Below, piece after piece: positions 1 through 7,441 of a stretch of DNA of 64,000 nt; within the stretch, counting starts at the first letter, position 1; each line of letters starts with the position of its first letter. The position numbers and the translations under genes were made by a program. This DNA is from Bacteroides oleiciplenus YIT 12058. GTDB taxonomy: Bacteria; Bacteroidota; Bacteroidia; Bacteroidales; Bacteroidaceae. Below the pieces are notes generated by a model. The model was not told the DNA's origin. It ran no database searches and worked only from the letters and a program-made list of their open reading frames with translations. The stretch is taken from NCBI RefSeq assembly GCF_000315485.1, contig NZ_JH992943.1, positions 391,594 through 455,593 on the forward strand, written 5' to 3'.

Positions 1-2
1 AA

Positions 3-524
3 ATGGAACTTAAACAATTTAAAATATCCGTTCTTCCTCTCCGCGATAAGCTATTGAATTATGCGCGGAAGTTGACCGAAAGTCCGGACGATGCAGAAGA
101 TGCCGTGCAGGAAGTCTTGCTCAAGCTATGGAACAAAAGGCTTGAACTGGAGCAGTACCGCAGTATTGAAGCATTCGCCATGACCATGACTCATAATCTC
201 TGCATGGACATGTGGCGCACCAGGCATACTACCAACGTACCGCTGGAATATGTGCAGGATGCCACTCCCAGTGGAACACCGGAACGGCTGCTCGAAATAA
301 AAGATGAAATCCGCCTGATGCGTGAAATTATCGATTCACTGCCTGCCTTGCAGCGCACCATCATGAAAATGAAGGACATCGAGGAATACGAAACGGAAGA
401 GATTGCCAACATCACAGGCTGCAACCCGGAAGCTATCCGAAGCAACTTGTCGAGGGCACGGAAGAAAGTGAGGGAAATTTACCTGCAAACCATACAAGAA
501 AGAATAAGGAGGAACCAAGCATGA
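3..524 (+). CDS. ECF-type RNA polymerase sigma-70 factor
   Basis: A 173-residue sigma factor that should direct RNA polymerase to a small regulon. Region 2 is visible near residues 28-45 (AEDAVQEVLLKLW) and the region 4 helix-turn-helix near residues 129-160 (EEIANITGCNPEAIRSNLSR). Length is normal for Bacteroidetes ECF factors. The ATG lies two bases from the window edge, so its promoter and any ribosome binding site are out of view; the protein looks complete because the sequence before region 2 has the usual length. It overlaps the next gene by 4 bp, so the two are translationally coupled, as expected for a sigma factor and its membrane-bound regulator. Confidence 0.93.
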   Translation: MELKQFKISVLPLRDKLLNYARKLTESPDDAEDAVQEVLLKLWNKRLELEQYRSIEAFAMTMTHNLCMDMWRTRHTTNVPLEYVQDATPSGTPERLLEIKDEIRLMREIIDSLPALQRTIMKMKDIEEYETEEIANITGCNPEAIRSNLSRARKKVREIYLQTIQERIRRNQA

Positions 525-940
525 AGATAGAAGAATTAATAGATCGCTATTTCGAGGGACAGACCTCGTGCGAGGAAGAACGTGAACTACGCTGTTTCTT
601 CAACCGGGAAAATATACCCGAACACCTTCAAGTGTATCGTCCCTTGTTCATCTGTCTGGAACAAGAGGTAAAAGCATTCCAAGAAAAGAGTGTCCCTACA
701 GCTAAGCTTCCCTCCCATCGCCGCCGCTTCATCTATATGATGAGCGGAGTGGCAGCCGGAATATTATTGCTTATCGGTATTGCCGGCACCAAACAATACC
801 TTCACGTTACTCCAGAGAATTATGTCATCATTGATGGCAAGCAATATACCGACGACAATCTGGTACGTGAACAAGCTCTTGCCGCTTTTCGTGATATGCG
901 GACCACAGAAGATGAAGTACTTGACCTGATGTTTGAATAA
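521..940 (+). CDS. Probable anti-sigma factor, single-pass membrane protein
   Basis: A 139-residue protein with a cytoplasmic N-terminal part (residues 1-70, acidic, Cys at about 18 and 26), one clear membrane segment near residues 77-92 (MSGVAAGILLLIGIAG) and a short outer part. No named family is recognised from sequence alone. The role as anti-sigma factor is inferred from the ATGA overlap with the sigma gene, the single membrane helix and the similar layout of sigma/anti-sigma pairs elsewhere in Bacteroides. It is shorter than FecR-type anti-sigma factors and lacks their periplasmic FecR domain, so the sensed signal cannot be a TonB receptor of the usual kind. Confidence 0.6.
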   Translation: MKIEELIDRYFEGQTSCEEERELRCFFNRENIPEHLQVYRPLFICLEQEVKAFQEKSVPTAKLPSHRRRFIYMMSGVAAGILLLIGIAGTKQYLHVTPENYVIIDGKQYTDDNLVREQALAAFRDMRTTEDEVLDLMFE

Positions 941-958
941 TAGAAAAAATTAATAGAT

Positions 959-1408
959 ATGATTATGAAAAAGTTCATTCGTACCCTGCTATGTTGCCTG
1001 CTGTTACTATTCAGCACCGGCATGTACGCCCAAAAAGGGCTACAAATAGCTTCCGTATTTCAAAAATACGGCAACCAGAAAGGGGCTACCTACGTGGAAC
1101 TGTCCAAAATGCTATCCAAGAACTGGGACATCACCCACTATCAGAGCCTGAAACTGGCGAAAGCAGAAAAAGCATTGCCCGAAATTTACCGTTGCCTGGA
1201 AGCTGACCGCGAACACGCCAAGAAGATAAAAGAAGTAGTGACTGACGGACAAATACAATCAGGTTACTACCAGTTGCCTCCATTACAGAATAAGACTAAC
1301 CGTTTCATACTGTTCCGGCTTGGAAAGAAAGGTGAAGCCACACTTATCTATATCGAAGGCGAAATAGACAGTGACGACCTTGTTACACTGATATTCAGCA
1401 AAGATTAA
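959..1408 (+). CDS. Small secreted protein of an ECF sigma operon (DUF6108-like)
   Basis: A 149-residue protein with a typical signal peptide (MKKFIRTLLCCLLLLF, cleavage likely after MYAQ), so it is periplasmic or surface-exposed. The rest is basic and amphipathic with no catalytic motif visible. Small secreted proteins of this size are standard members of Bacteroides sigma operons; I believe it belongs to DUF6108, but this assignment is from memory of the family and is not certain. A second in-frame ATG six bases downstream (965) is an equally good start. It lies 18 bp after the anti-sigma gene and is probably co-transcribed. Confidence 0.75.
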   Translation: MIMKKFIRTLLCCLLLLFSTGMYAQKGLQIASVFQKYGNQKGATYVELSKMLSKNWDITHYQSLKLAKAEKALPEIYRCLEADREHAKKIKEVVTDGQIQSGYYQLPPLQNKTNRFILFRLGKKGEATLIYIEGEIDSDDLVTLIFSKD

Positions 1409-1414
1409 CTCTGA

Positions 1415-1442
1415 AAATTATAAATCACAAATTATAAAACTT
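1415..1442. repeat. Two copies of a 14-bp intercistronic repeat
   Basis: The spacer after the stop codon holds AAATTATAAATCAC followed at once by AAATTATAAAACTT, two 14-bp units with 10 matching positions. It ends exactly at the ATG of the next gene. It resembles the 7/14-bp spacers found at 54230 and 55604. Confidence 0.5.
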
Positions 1443-2321
1443 ATGAAACGAACATTCTTTTTATTCCTGCTTATGACTTCCATGGCGGTCATGGCACAAG
1501 AAAGCATCCCACAAGACACCACTCTTTACCTCAATGGACGTAAAGTTGTCATCAAGGAGCGTGACGGCAAAATTAAAGTAAAGATGTACGAAGCCAAAAC
1601 TGAAAACGATACCATAGAGAATACACAAGTGTTTGAAGGTGTATATCTGGACGGCCGCAGTATCGAACGAACCACTACCGTATCCGTACCCTTTATGAAA
1701 AAGAAAAAAGGCAACTATCGCTTCGATCCGCATTATCCTGCCTTTTACTTTGGCTTCGACAAGCTGGCAGGCAGCAAGTTTCAATATTCTGCTGAAGTCC
1801 CCCAACTCGGTTCCAAGTCCTGGGAATGGGGTATCAACCTGTTCAATACCGGGGTTGCCATCACTCCTAACAATCACTGGGGACTGACTACCACCCTCGG
1901 TTTTGCCCGCATAGTCCATAAACTGGATGATAATTATGGCTTCGAAAAACTGGATGGCATCACCGTTTGTCGCCCGGCTGAAGGAGATACTGAATATCAG
2001 AAAAGCTGGTTGCGCTACTGGGCTTTCCGTCTGCCCGTCAGCCTTGAATGGCAAACCAGATTTGGTAGCCGCCGTGCCTTTCTTGCAGCCGGTCCGGAAG
2101 TGGAATGGCGTGTGGGAGTTAAATCCAGAGCCAAATATGATAATAAAAAACATACATTGAGTGATAAGTTAAATACCCATCCGCTTGGATTGAATCTGTT
2201 GTTACAGGCAGGTTACGGTTGTCTGGGATTCAATGCTCGCTTCGCACTCACTTCTCTGTTTGAAAAAAATAAAGCTCCTGAACTCTATCCGGCTTCTATA
2301 GGCATAGGTTTATACTGGTAA
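1443..2321 (+). CDS. Outer-membrane beta-barrel protein of the sigma operon
   Basis: A 292-residue protein with a signal peptide (MKRTFFLFLLMTSMAVMAQ). Residues 20-85 form a soluble head, followed by alternating strands with aromatic girdles (ENDTIENTQVFEG, HYPAFYFGFDKL, SWEWGINLFNTG, NHWGLTTTLGFAR) and a final strand ending in YPASIGIGLYW, the C-terminal aromatic residue usual for barrels. The size suits a 10-12 strand barrel. It is the last gene of the sigma operon, 34 bp after the preceding gene. The substrate is unknown; the operon position suggests that the sigma factor controls envelope remodelling. Confidence 0.75.
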   Translation: MKRTFFLFLLMTSMAVMAQESIPQDTTLYLNGRKVVIKERDGKIKVKMYEAKTENDTIENTQVFEGVYLDGRSIERTTTVSVPFMKKKKGNYRFDPHYPAFYFGFDKLAGSKFQYSAEVPQLGSKSWEWGINLFNTGVAITPNNHWGLTTTLGFARIVHKLDDNYGFEKLDGITVCRPAEGDTEYQKSWLRYWAFRLPVSLEWQTRFGSRRAFLAAGPEVEWRVGVKSRAKYDNKKHTLSDKLNTHPLGLNLLLQAGYGCLGFNARFALTSLFEKNKAPELYPASIGIGLYW

Positions 2322-2345
2322 GAGTTACACAGCACTGGCAATATC

Positions 2346-2407
2346 GATTGGTTTTAGCTGATAAAGCAAAAAGATTTCTTATCTTTGCCTTATTACTAAA
2401 ACCAATC
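2346..2407. repeat. Perfect 12-bp inverted repeat around the deaminase promoter
   Basis: GATTGGTTTTAG at 2346-2357 is the exact reverse complement of CTAAAACCAATC at 2396-2407. The 38-bp interval contains the -7 box of the following gene. It may be a regulator-binding pair, a hairpin in the upstream transcript, or a very short invertible segment. Confidence 0.6.
2380..2387 (+). promoter_or_regulatory. Bacteroides -7 promoter box (TATCTTTG)
   Basis: Matches TAnnTTTG, 28 bp before the start codon of the deaminase gene. No clear -33 TTTG is seen at the right spacing; the TTTT of the left inverted-repeat arm lies in that area. Confidence 0.6.
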
Positions 2408-2415
2408 ATTTTATT

Positions 2416-2883
2416 ATGACCAAAGAAGAATTAATGAGAAAAGCGATTGAACTCTCCACGGAGAATGTCGCTAACGGTGGCGGTCCGTTTGGTGCCGTCA
2501 TTGCCAGAAATGGTGAAATCATAGCCACCGGAACAAATCGTGTTACAGCTTCATGCGACCCAACAGCACATGCTGAAGTCAGCACTATTCGTGCGGCGGC
2601 TGCCAAGCTGGGAACTTTCGATCTCAGTGGGTGCGAAATCTATACTTCTTGCGAACCGTGCCCCATGTGCCTCGGTGCTATCTATTGGGCTCGACTGGAC
2701 AAGATGTATTATGGAAACAACAAGACTGATGCTAAAAATATAGGTTTCGACGACTCCTTCATTTATGATGAGATTGCCTTAAAACCTGCTGACCGTAAAC
2801 TACCGTCGGAAATATTGCTGCACAACGAAGCTATCAAGGCTTTTGAAGCATGGACCAAGAAAGACGATAAGATAGCCTATTAA
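2416..2883 (+). CDS. Nucleoside/guanine deaminase of the CDA zinc family
   Basis: A 155-residue cytosolic deaminase. The zinc site is complete: HAEV near residues 53-56 (His ligand and catalytic Glu) and PCPMC near residues 82-86 (two Cys ligands). The tail YGNNKTDAKNIGFDDSFIYDEIA is characteristic of the GuaD guanine deaminases of Bacillus type rather than of TadA, which acts on tRNA. The expected reaction is guanine to xanthine with release of ammonia in purine salvage. It is a single-gene unit with its own -7 box, closed by a strong hairpin downstream. The substrate is inferred from family resemblance; other purines are possible. Confidence 0.85.
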   Translation: MTKEELMRKAIELSTENVANGGGPFGAVIARNGEIIATGTNRVTASCDPTAHAEVSTIRAAAAKLGTFDLSGCEIYTSCEPCPMCLGAIYWARLDKMYYGNNKTDAKNIGFDDSFIYDEIALKPADRKLPSEILLHNEAIKAFEAWTKKDDKIAY

Positions 2884-2893
2884 GACCCTGTCA

Positions 2894-2959
2894 ACAAGAA
2901 GTTAAGAGTTTGTCTACAAAGAGCTAAGAGTTTATTGACAAGGTATCAACTCTTTGTAA
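2894..2959. repeat. Three tandem 22-bp units, intergenic
   Basis: Units begin at 2894, 2916 and 2938, each starting ACAAR. The first two share TAAGAGTTT at the same place (17 of 22 positions alike); the third is more diverged and contains the inverted core AACTCTT. It starts 11 bp after the deaminase stop codon. The 22-bp spacing is the same as in the array at 30471 and twice the unit length at 15274 and 45866. Confidence 0.6.
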
Positions 2960-2990
2960 AAGTATTATTTTCAAGACTTTATACAACAGT

Positions 2991-3030
2991 AAAATCCCCG
3001 AAGTTCTGCAAAGCAGTCTCCGGGGATTTT
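2991..3030. terminator. Bidirectional intrinsic terminator between convergent genes
   Basis: AAAATCCCCG (2991-3000) pairs perfectly with CGGGGATTTT (3021-3030), with an inner CTGC/GCAG stem closing a three-base loop. Runs of T follow on both strands. It separates the deaminase gene (+) from the FadL-type gene (-). Confidence 0.85.
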
Positions 3031-3086
3031 GGTTTAATACACAAGGTATTTGCAATGAAAGGTTATTTGCTTATATTGTTGTTTTT

Positions 3087-4706
3087 TTAGAAACGCATAC
3101 CTAAAGTAAATATCACTTGACTACGTGTATTGGTAACCTTAGTTTTGTTCAGATATTCATCATCAAAAGCATAGAAATCAGACTTATAAGTACTATACTG
3201 ATATGCTAAATCCGCATAAACCAATGAGCCACGATAACCAATACCTAATGTGTAATTACTCTTGGATTTCGCATTAGCATAGTCTGTATCTGTCATAACT
3301 GAATTCAATGGCAAATCTTTATATGCTCCATCTTTGTAAGCAGCTGAACTATAATTATATCCGGCACGCAAAGCAAACTCTGGAATCACCTTATATTCAG
3401 CACCTAAACGGAGAGTACTCACTCCCTTTAACATTTCTTTCACAGTAGAATTCTCATATCCCATTTCATCTCCTTCAGGATAATGAAGGCGTATGCTCGA
3501 ATAATCTTGATATTCATATTCAGCACCAAGAGCAAGGTTTGTACCTACCGTATATCCTAAACTCAAATTATACTTCCACGGAGTGCGGAGTTCATAATCA
3601 TAAGTCATATCCTTATTATTCAGAAAGTCATAACTGTCTACTGTTGATCTGTAAAGTTCATCCTCACCTTTATCATTCTGTCCATAAATATCAGACACAA
3701 GGCGAACATTAGTAGCCAATGTCAATTTATAAAACGTAGGAGTATGCAAGGCAAGACCAATACGCAAAGGAGAAGTTTCAATAGGACGTATGATTGCTCC
3801 GATTTTAAAGTCAAATCCACTTCCGTCAATATTCGTCCAGCTTGTCACATCATAACCTTCACCCGCTCCATAATCTTCACTATAAACAGAACTCTTGGTA
3901 TAATTCAAATCATAAGCCCCTACAGTTAACCCCAAGTATACCCGATCATTAAAATTGAAAGAGATATTGAAATCATACTGGTCAATTCCACCAGTTTCCC
4001 GTGAATTGAACTTGCTATAAGGTTGAGGAAGAAATGCTCCAAACCCTGTCAGCTTGTCTTTATGTTCTTTATCCTCATATAGAGGGTTATAAAGCGCTCC
4101 ACCCCAACCTATGGCAGCCAACCAGCCTACATTAGGGTTCGTAAAGACATTATCATTGGTCGTGGCATTATCATCTATATATTTTATATTATACCCCTTT
4201 TCGAACATTCCACCAGCCTGAGATGCCATCTGAAATGTTTGCGAAACAACGTCACCATCGGGGGTTAAATTAATCAACCCCTCCATTGACATCGTCTTAT
4301 TAAATGATTTGGCACGATTATAATTAAAAGCAAAATTCACATAACGCAAAGCAGTCTGATTACCTATTTTATTAGAAAGCACAAAACCCGCATTATTCAA
4401 TTGCCAACGGTTCTTATTTGAATTTAAAGTATTTCCACCATACGTACTTTCTGTCCCGGTTGAAGAGAAACCAAATGAGACAGCAGCATCATTGCTACGA
4501 TAGATACCTATGCCGGCAGGATTGGTTGCAATGGTAGACATATCGCCACCCAATGCTCCCATAGCTCCGCCCATACCTACAAAACGAGCTGTTCCATTCA
4601 AATCTTTCTCTGTCATCTTCGTGACATCATATATAGTCTGTGCACCCATCCCTATCGAAGCAAGTAAGGAAAAGGCCACTAAAGTCAATTTCTTATTCAT
4701 AATCAA
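3087..4706 (-). CDS. FadL/OMPP1-family outer-membrane transport protein
   Basis: A 539-residue barrel with a signal peptide (MNKKLTLVAFSLLASIGMGAQ). The N-terminal segment LNGTARFVGMGGAMGALGGDMSTIATNPAGIGIYR is the NPA/gly-rich hatch signature of the OMPP1/FadL/TodX family, which takes up hydrophobic compounds; in Bacteroides these are often labelled hemin receptor. Many amphipathic strands follow and the chain ends in TLGMRF with a terminal Phe for BAM insertion. Start: the ORF opens with M-I-M; the inner ATG at 4700 puts the positive MNKK first and is likely. It is downstream of, and in line with, the next gene to the right (41 bp apart). The ligand is unknown. Confidence 0.85.
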   Translation of the reverse strand: MIMNKKLTLVAFSLLASIGMGAQTIYDVTKMTEKDLNGTARFVGMGGAMGALGGDMSTIATNPAGIGIYRSNDAAVSFGFSSTGTESTYGGNTLNSNKNRWQLNNAGFVLSNKIGNQTALRYVNFAFNYNRAKSFNKTMSMEGLINLTPDGDVVSQTFQMASQAGGMFEKGYNIKYIDDNATTNDNVFTNPNVGWLAAIGWGGALYNPLYEDKEHKDKLTGFGAFLPQPYSKFNSRETGGIDQYDFNISFNFNDRVYLGLTVGAYDLNYTKSSVYSEDYGAGEGYDVTSWTNIDGSGFDFKIGAIIRPIETSPLRIGLALHTPTFYKLTLATNVRLVSDIYGQNDKGEDELYRSTVDSYDFLNNKDMTYDYELRTPWKYNLSLGYTVGTNLALGAEYEYQDYSSIRLHYPEGDEMGYENSTVKEMLKGVSTLRLGAEYKVIPEFALRAGYNYSSAAYKDGAYKDLPLNSVMTDTDYANAKSKSNYTLGIGYRGSLVYADLAYQYSTYKSDFYAFDDEYLNKTKVTNTRSQVIFTLGMRF

Positions 4707-4747
4707 CGTTCTTTATAGTTCAAAACTATTACATTCTCACAATCTAT

Positions 4748-6148
4748 TTATCTTCTTCCGCCGCCTCTGCTGGAAGATCCGCCTCCACCGCCACTTGAAC
4801 GGGTGGAGCCTCCACCACCGCCTGAAGAATAGCTACCGCTGGAACGTGAACTACTTCCTGATGAATAACTACTGCTGGAAGAAGAACGAGTAGTGGAAGA
4901 AGAGCGATTGCTATCATAAGAACGAGTGTTTGAGCCACTATTGTAATTACGTGGGGTAGATGAACTACCGCGGTTGTATGTTGACGAACTGCGAGTAGTG
5001 CTACTACTGCGGGTACTGGTTCCTGAAGGGCGAACTGCAGAACTTCCACGATTGCTACTGCTACTACCACGTACACTTTCCACGTTGCTATTATATGAAT
5101 TGCTACGAGTACTGCTCGGACGCGTATATGTAGAGCGACGTGATGAAGCTGCATCTGTCCGTGTACTCATTCCCGGACGTTCGGATGAAGCACGGGTTCC
5201 TACTACACGCCGAGTTGAACTTGCACCGGAACTTCTTCTTACTTCTCCACTTGTGGAGCCTGAACTACGACGAGCCTGATAACCACTTGTTCCTGACGAA
5301 CGACGGGCTGTAGATGAACCGGATACACGATTTCCGGAAGATACGCGGTTTCCATAAGAACGTCTGTCTGTATACACACGACCTCCGCCCCAGTTGCCAC
5401 CTCCCCAGTGTCCACCACCGGGATACCAGCCACCGCCGGGATAGTGATGATGGTGATGGTGCCCCCATCCCCAATTCCAACCGCCATAGAAGCCGCCCCA
5501 GCCAATGCCCCAGCCGCTGTAGCTATAATAAGGAGAGTAACCTCCCCAACCATAGTAAGGATAGCCGCCCCAGCCATAGGAGTTATAACGCCAATCCCAC
5601 CACAAACGGTTAGAGAAAGTTGGGAAAGCATAAGCATACATTCCATCGGTATATACATTCCAGTCCCATGAATTCATGCCATATACAACATCCCAATAGT
5701 ACGGGCTACTGATGCTCACAGCATAACGCGGGTTACGGAAACGAACAATACGCATTGCATATTCATAATCATCTTCCGAACCTTCGAAGCCATTCACCCA
5801 TTCACCATCCGGATCGGGCACTGCCTTTTCTTTTATGTATAAGGTATCGTCTTCCATGGCAAAGTCATTCTCACGCGAATCATAACGACGGTTATATTCG
5901 TCCACATCACGTGTATTTCCTTTACGATCCTGTACTACAACAGTAGTGTTCCCCGACGACGTATAAACCGTAGTCGGTACATTCGACTTTACTACAATTT
6001 CTTCAGCACGAGTCGTTGTTTTCTTCTCCTGCTTCTTTTCCTTCTTATCCTTAGAAGGGATGTAGTAAAGGTCGTCATCTATGCTCTGCGCCGAAACCAT
6101 CCAGGGGAGGCACAAGGCAAAAAGCGATAAAAAAACAATCTTTTTCAT
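4748..6148 (-). CDS. Secreted Gly/Trp/Tyr-rich and Ser/Arg-rich low-complexity protein
   Basis: The start at 6148 (MKKIVFLSLFALCLPWMVSAQ, a clear signal peptide) is preferred to the longer frame from 6292, which adds 48 residues with no signal character. The 466-residue product has three parts: residues 21-160, charged and ordered (ends with MRIVRFRNPRYAVSISSPYYWD); residues about 170-250, a run of Gly, Trp and Tyr with a natural six-His tract (WGHHHHHHYPGG); and about 250 to the end, repeats of Ser, Arg, Thr and Gly (SSSTTRSSSTYNRGSSS) ending GGGRR. No enzyme motif is visible. Such a composition suits a surface or matrix protein that may bind metal through the His tract. Likely shares a transcript with the FadL-type gene. 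Confidence 0.8.
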   Translation of the reverse strand: MKKIVFLSLFALCLPWMVSAQSIDDDLYYIPSKDKKEKKQEKKTTTRAEEIVVKSNVPTTVYTSSGNTTVVVQDRKGNTRDVDEYNRRYDSRENDFAMEDDTLYIKEKAVPDPDGEWVNGFEGSEDDYEYAMRIVRFRNPRYAVSISSPYYWDVVYGMNSWDWNVYTDGMYAYAFPTFSNRLWWDWRYNSYGWGGYPYYGWGGYSPYYSYSGWGIGWGGFYGGWNWGWGHHHHHHYPGGGWYPGGGHWGGGNWGGGRVYTDRRSYGNRVSSGNRVSGSSTARRSSGTSGYQARRSSGSTSGEVRRSSGASSTRRVVGTRASSERPGMSTRTDAASSRRSTYTRPSSTRSNSYNSNVESVRGSSSSNRGSSAVRPSGTSTRSSSTTRSSSTYNRGSSSTPRNYNSGSNTRSYDSNRSSSTTRSSSSSSYSSGSSSRSSGSYSSGGGGGSTRSSGGGGGSSSRGGGRR

Positions 6149-6343
6149 ATGGGTGTGGTTTATAGGTTTTACAATAATCCATTCTATCACGTCACAAAGA
6201 TAGCGATGGGATTTACCGTATGGGGGAGAAATTCCCGAAATGATTATAGGGATTTCCCTAAATGCTTTATCTTTAAAGAAGATAAGCTGCATCTCAGCAT
6301 AACTTTTTCATGCAAGCATGAAAGTTCTGCATTCGATTTGCAT

Positions 6344-6351
6344 TATCTTTG
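6344..6351 (+). promoter_or_regulatory. Bacteroides -7 promoter box (TATCTTTG)
   Basis: Exact TAnnTTTG match in the divergent spacer, about 80 bp before the prmA start codon; this leaves a leader of roughly 70 nt. Confidence 0.65.
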
Positions 6352-6430
6352 CAACTGATAAACAAATATACAAAGAAACAGGTTCGCCATATAGAAAAAC
6401 TCTTTGTATTTAACAATAAATTGTATTCCA

Positions 6431-7273
6431 ATGAAATATTTAGAATTTACCTTCCGCACTTCTCCCTGTACCGAAACAGTAAATGATGTGCTTGCCGCTG
6501 TCCTAGGTGATGCAGGCTTCGAGAGTTTTGTTGAACAGGAAGATGGCATTGCCGCTTACATACAGAAAGATTTGTATGACGAAACAGCCGTCAAAACAAC
6601 AATCGAAGAGTTTCCTCTGCCGGACACAAAGATTGAATATACTTTTGTGGAAGCTGAAGATAAAGACTGGAACGAGGAATGGGAAAAGAACTTCTTCCAG
6701 CCAATTATCATTGGCGACCGTTGCGTTATTCACAGCACCTTCCACCATGATGTTCCCAAGTCGGAATATGATATCGTAATCAATCCACAAATGGCTTTTG
6801 GCACAGGACATCACGAAACTACCAGCCTCATTATAGCCGAACTGTTGGACAGCGACTTGAAAGGCAAGTCCCTGCTCGATATGGGTTGCGGCACTTCCAT
6901 CCTCGCCATTCTTGCCCGCATGCGTGGTGCAGAGCCTTGCACCGCCATTGACATTGACGAATGGTGTGTGCGTAACTCTCTGGAAAATATCGAATTGAAT
7001 CATGTGGATAATATTTCCGTATTCCAGGGAGACGCTTCTTCTCTGGAAGATAAAGGCCCATTCGATGTGATTATTGCCAATATCAACCGGAATATCCTGC
7101 TGAATGATATGGAACAATATGTACGCTGCATGCATCCTGATTCGGAGCTCTACATGAGTGGATTCTATGTGGATGACATTCCTCTAATTCAGGCAGAAGC
7201 CGAACGCAACGGACTGCACTTTGTCCATCACAAAGAAAAAAATCGTTGGGCAGCCGTAAAATTCAAACTTTAA
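6431..7273 (+). CDS. prmA: Ribosomal protein L11 methyltransferase
   Basis: SAM-dependent trimethylation of ribosomal protein L11 in the cytosol. The start at 6431 (MKYLEFTFRTSPCTE) is chosen over the upstream ATG at 6404 because the family begins with this segment. The protein has an N-terminal L11-recognition part (1-95) with DKDWNEEWEKNFFQP, then MAFGTGHHETT (about residues 119-129), SAM motif I LLDMGCGTSILAILARMRGA (about 144-163), acidic DIDEW and the catalytic-loop motif IIANINRNIL (about 214-223). At 280 residues it is slightly shorter than E. coli PrmA. Monocistronic: the downstream DNA carries only a gene remnant on the other strand. Confidence 0.95.
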   Translation: MKYLEFTFRTSPCTETVNDVLAAVLGDAGFESFVEQEDGIAAYIQKDLYDETAVKTTIEEFPLPDTKIEYTFVEAEDKDWNEEWEKNFFQPIIIGDRCVIHSTFHHDVPKSEYDIVINPQMAFGTGHHETTSLIIAELLDSDLKGKSLLDMGCGTSILAILARMRGAEPCTAIDIDEWCVRNSLENIELNHVDNISVFQGDASSLEDKGPFDVIIANINRNILLNDMEQYVRCMHPDSELYMSGFYVDDIPLIQAEAERNGLHFVHHKEKNRWAAVKFKL

Positions 7274-7276
7274 AAC

Positions 7277-7342
7277 TTATTCATCCCGCAAAGCATCTAC
7301 CGGAGAAGTCCGGCTGATGCTGAGCGCCGGAAGAAACACTCT
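7277..7342 (-). pseudogene. C-terminal remnant of an ABC-transporter permease (FtsX/MacB type)
   Basis: Read on the minus strand, this stretch encodes RVFLPALSISRTSPVDALRDE followed by TAA. The pattern PAxxxSRxSPVDALR is the usual C-terminus of MacB/FtsX permeases. In-frame coding stops at a TAA just 5-prime of this segment (about 7343-7345) and the rest of the gene is absent. The preserved tail abuts the dlt-like cassette, so it probably marks the edge of an insertion or replacement. The family call rests on about 20 residues. Confidence 0.65.
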
Positions 7343-7347
7343 TTAAC

Positions 7348-7369
7348 GTTTTCTCCATAGGGAGAAAAC
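7348..7369. other. Short perfect hairpin before the dlt-like operon
   Basis: GTTTTCTCC and GGAGAAAAC form a 9-bp stem with a four-base loop. There is no T-run on either side, so it is not a typical terminator; it lies between the permease remnant and the operon start and could be part of the leader or a junction scar. Confidence 0.45.
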
Positions 7370-7441
7370 AAAATCCCCCTGTCTTTACTACACAGAGAAC
7401 GAAACTGGACATTTACTATAAACTATCAACTTACAGACAGA

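Noticed and set aside
1461..2153. 230-codon open frame on the minus strand
   Set aside because: It lies wholly antisense to the barrel gene 1443-2321, which has a signal peptide and barrel strands; the reverse frame has no signal, motif or ribosome binding site.
4744..5154. Open frames on both strands in the Ser/Arg-rich gene
   Set aside because: They arise from the repetitive codons of the low-complexity region and read as Val/Ala/His or Leu/Arg repeats.
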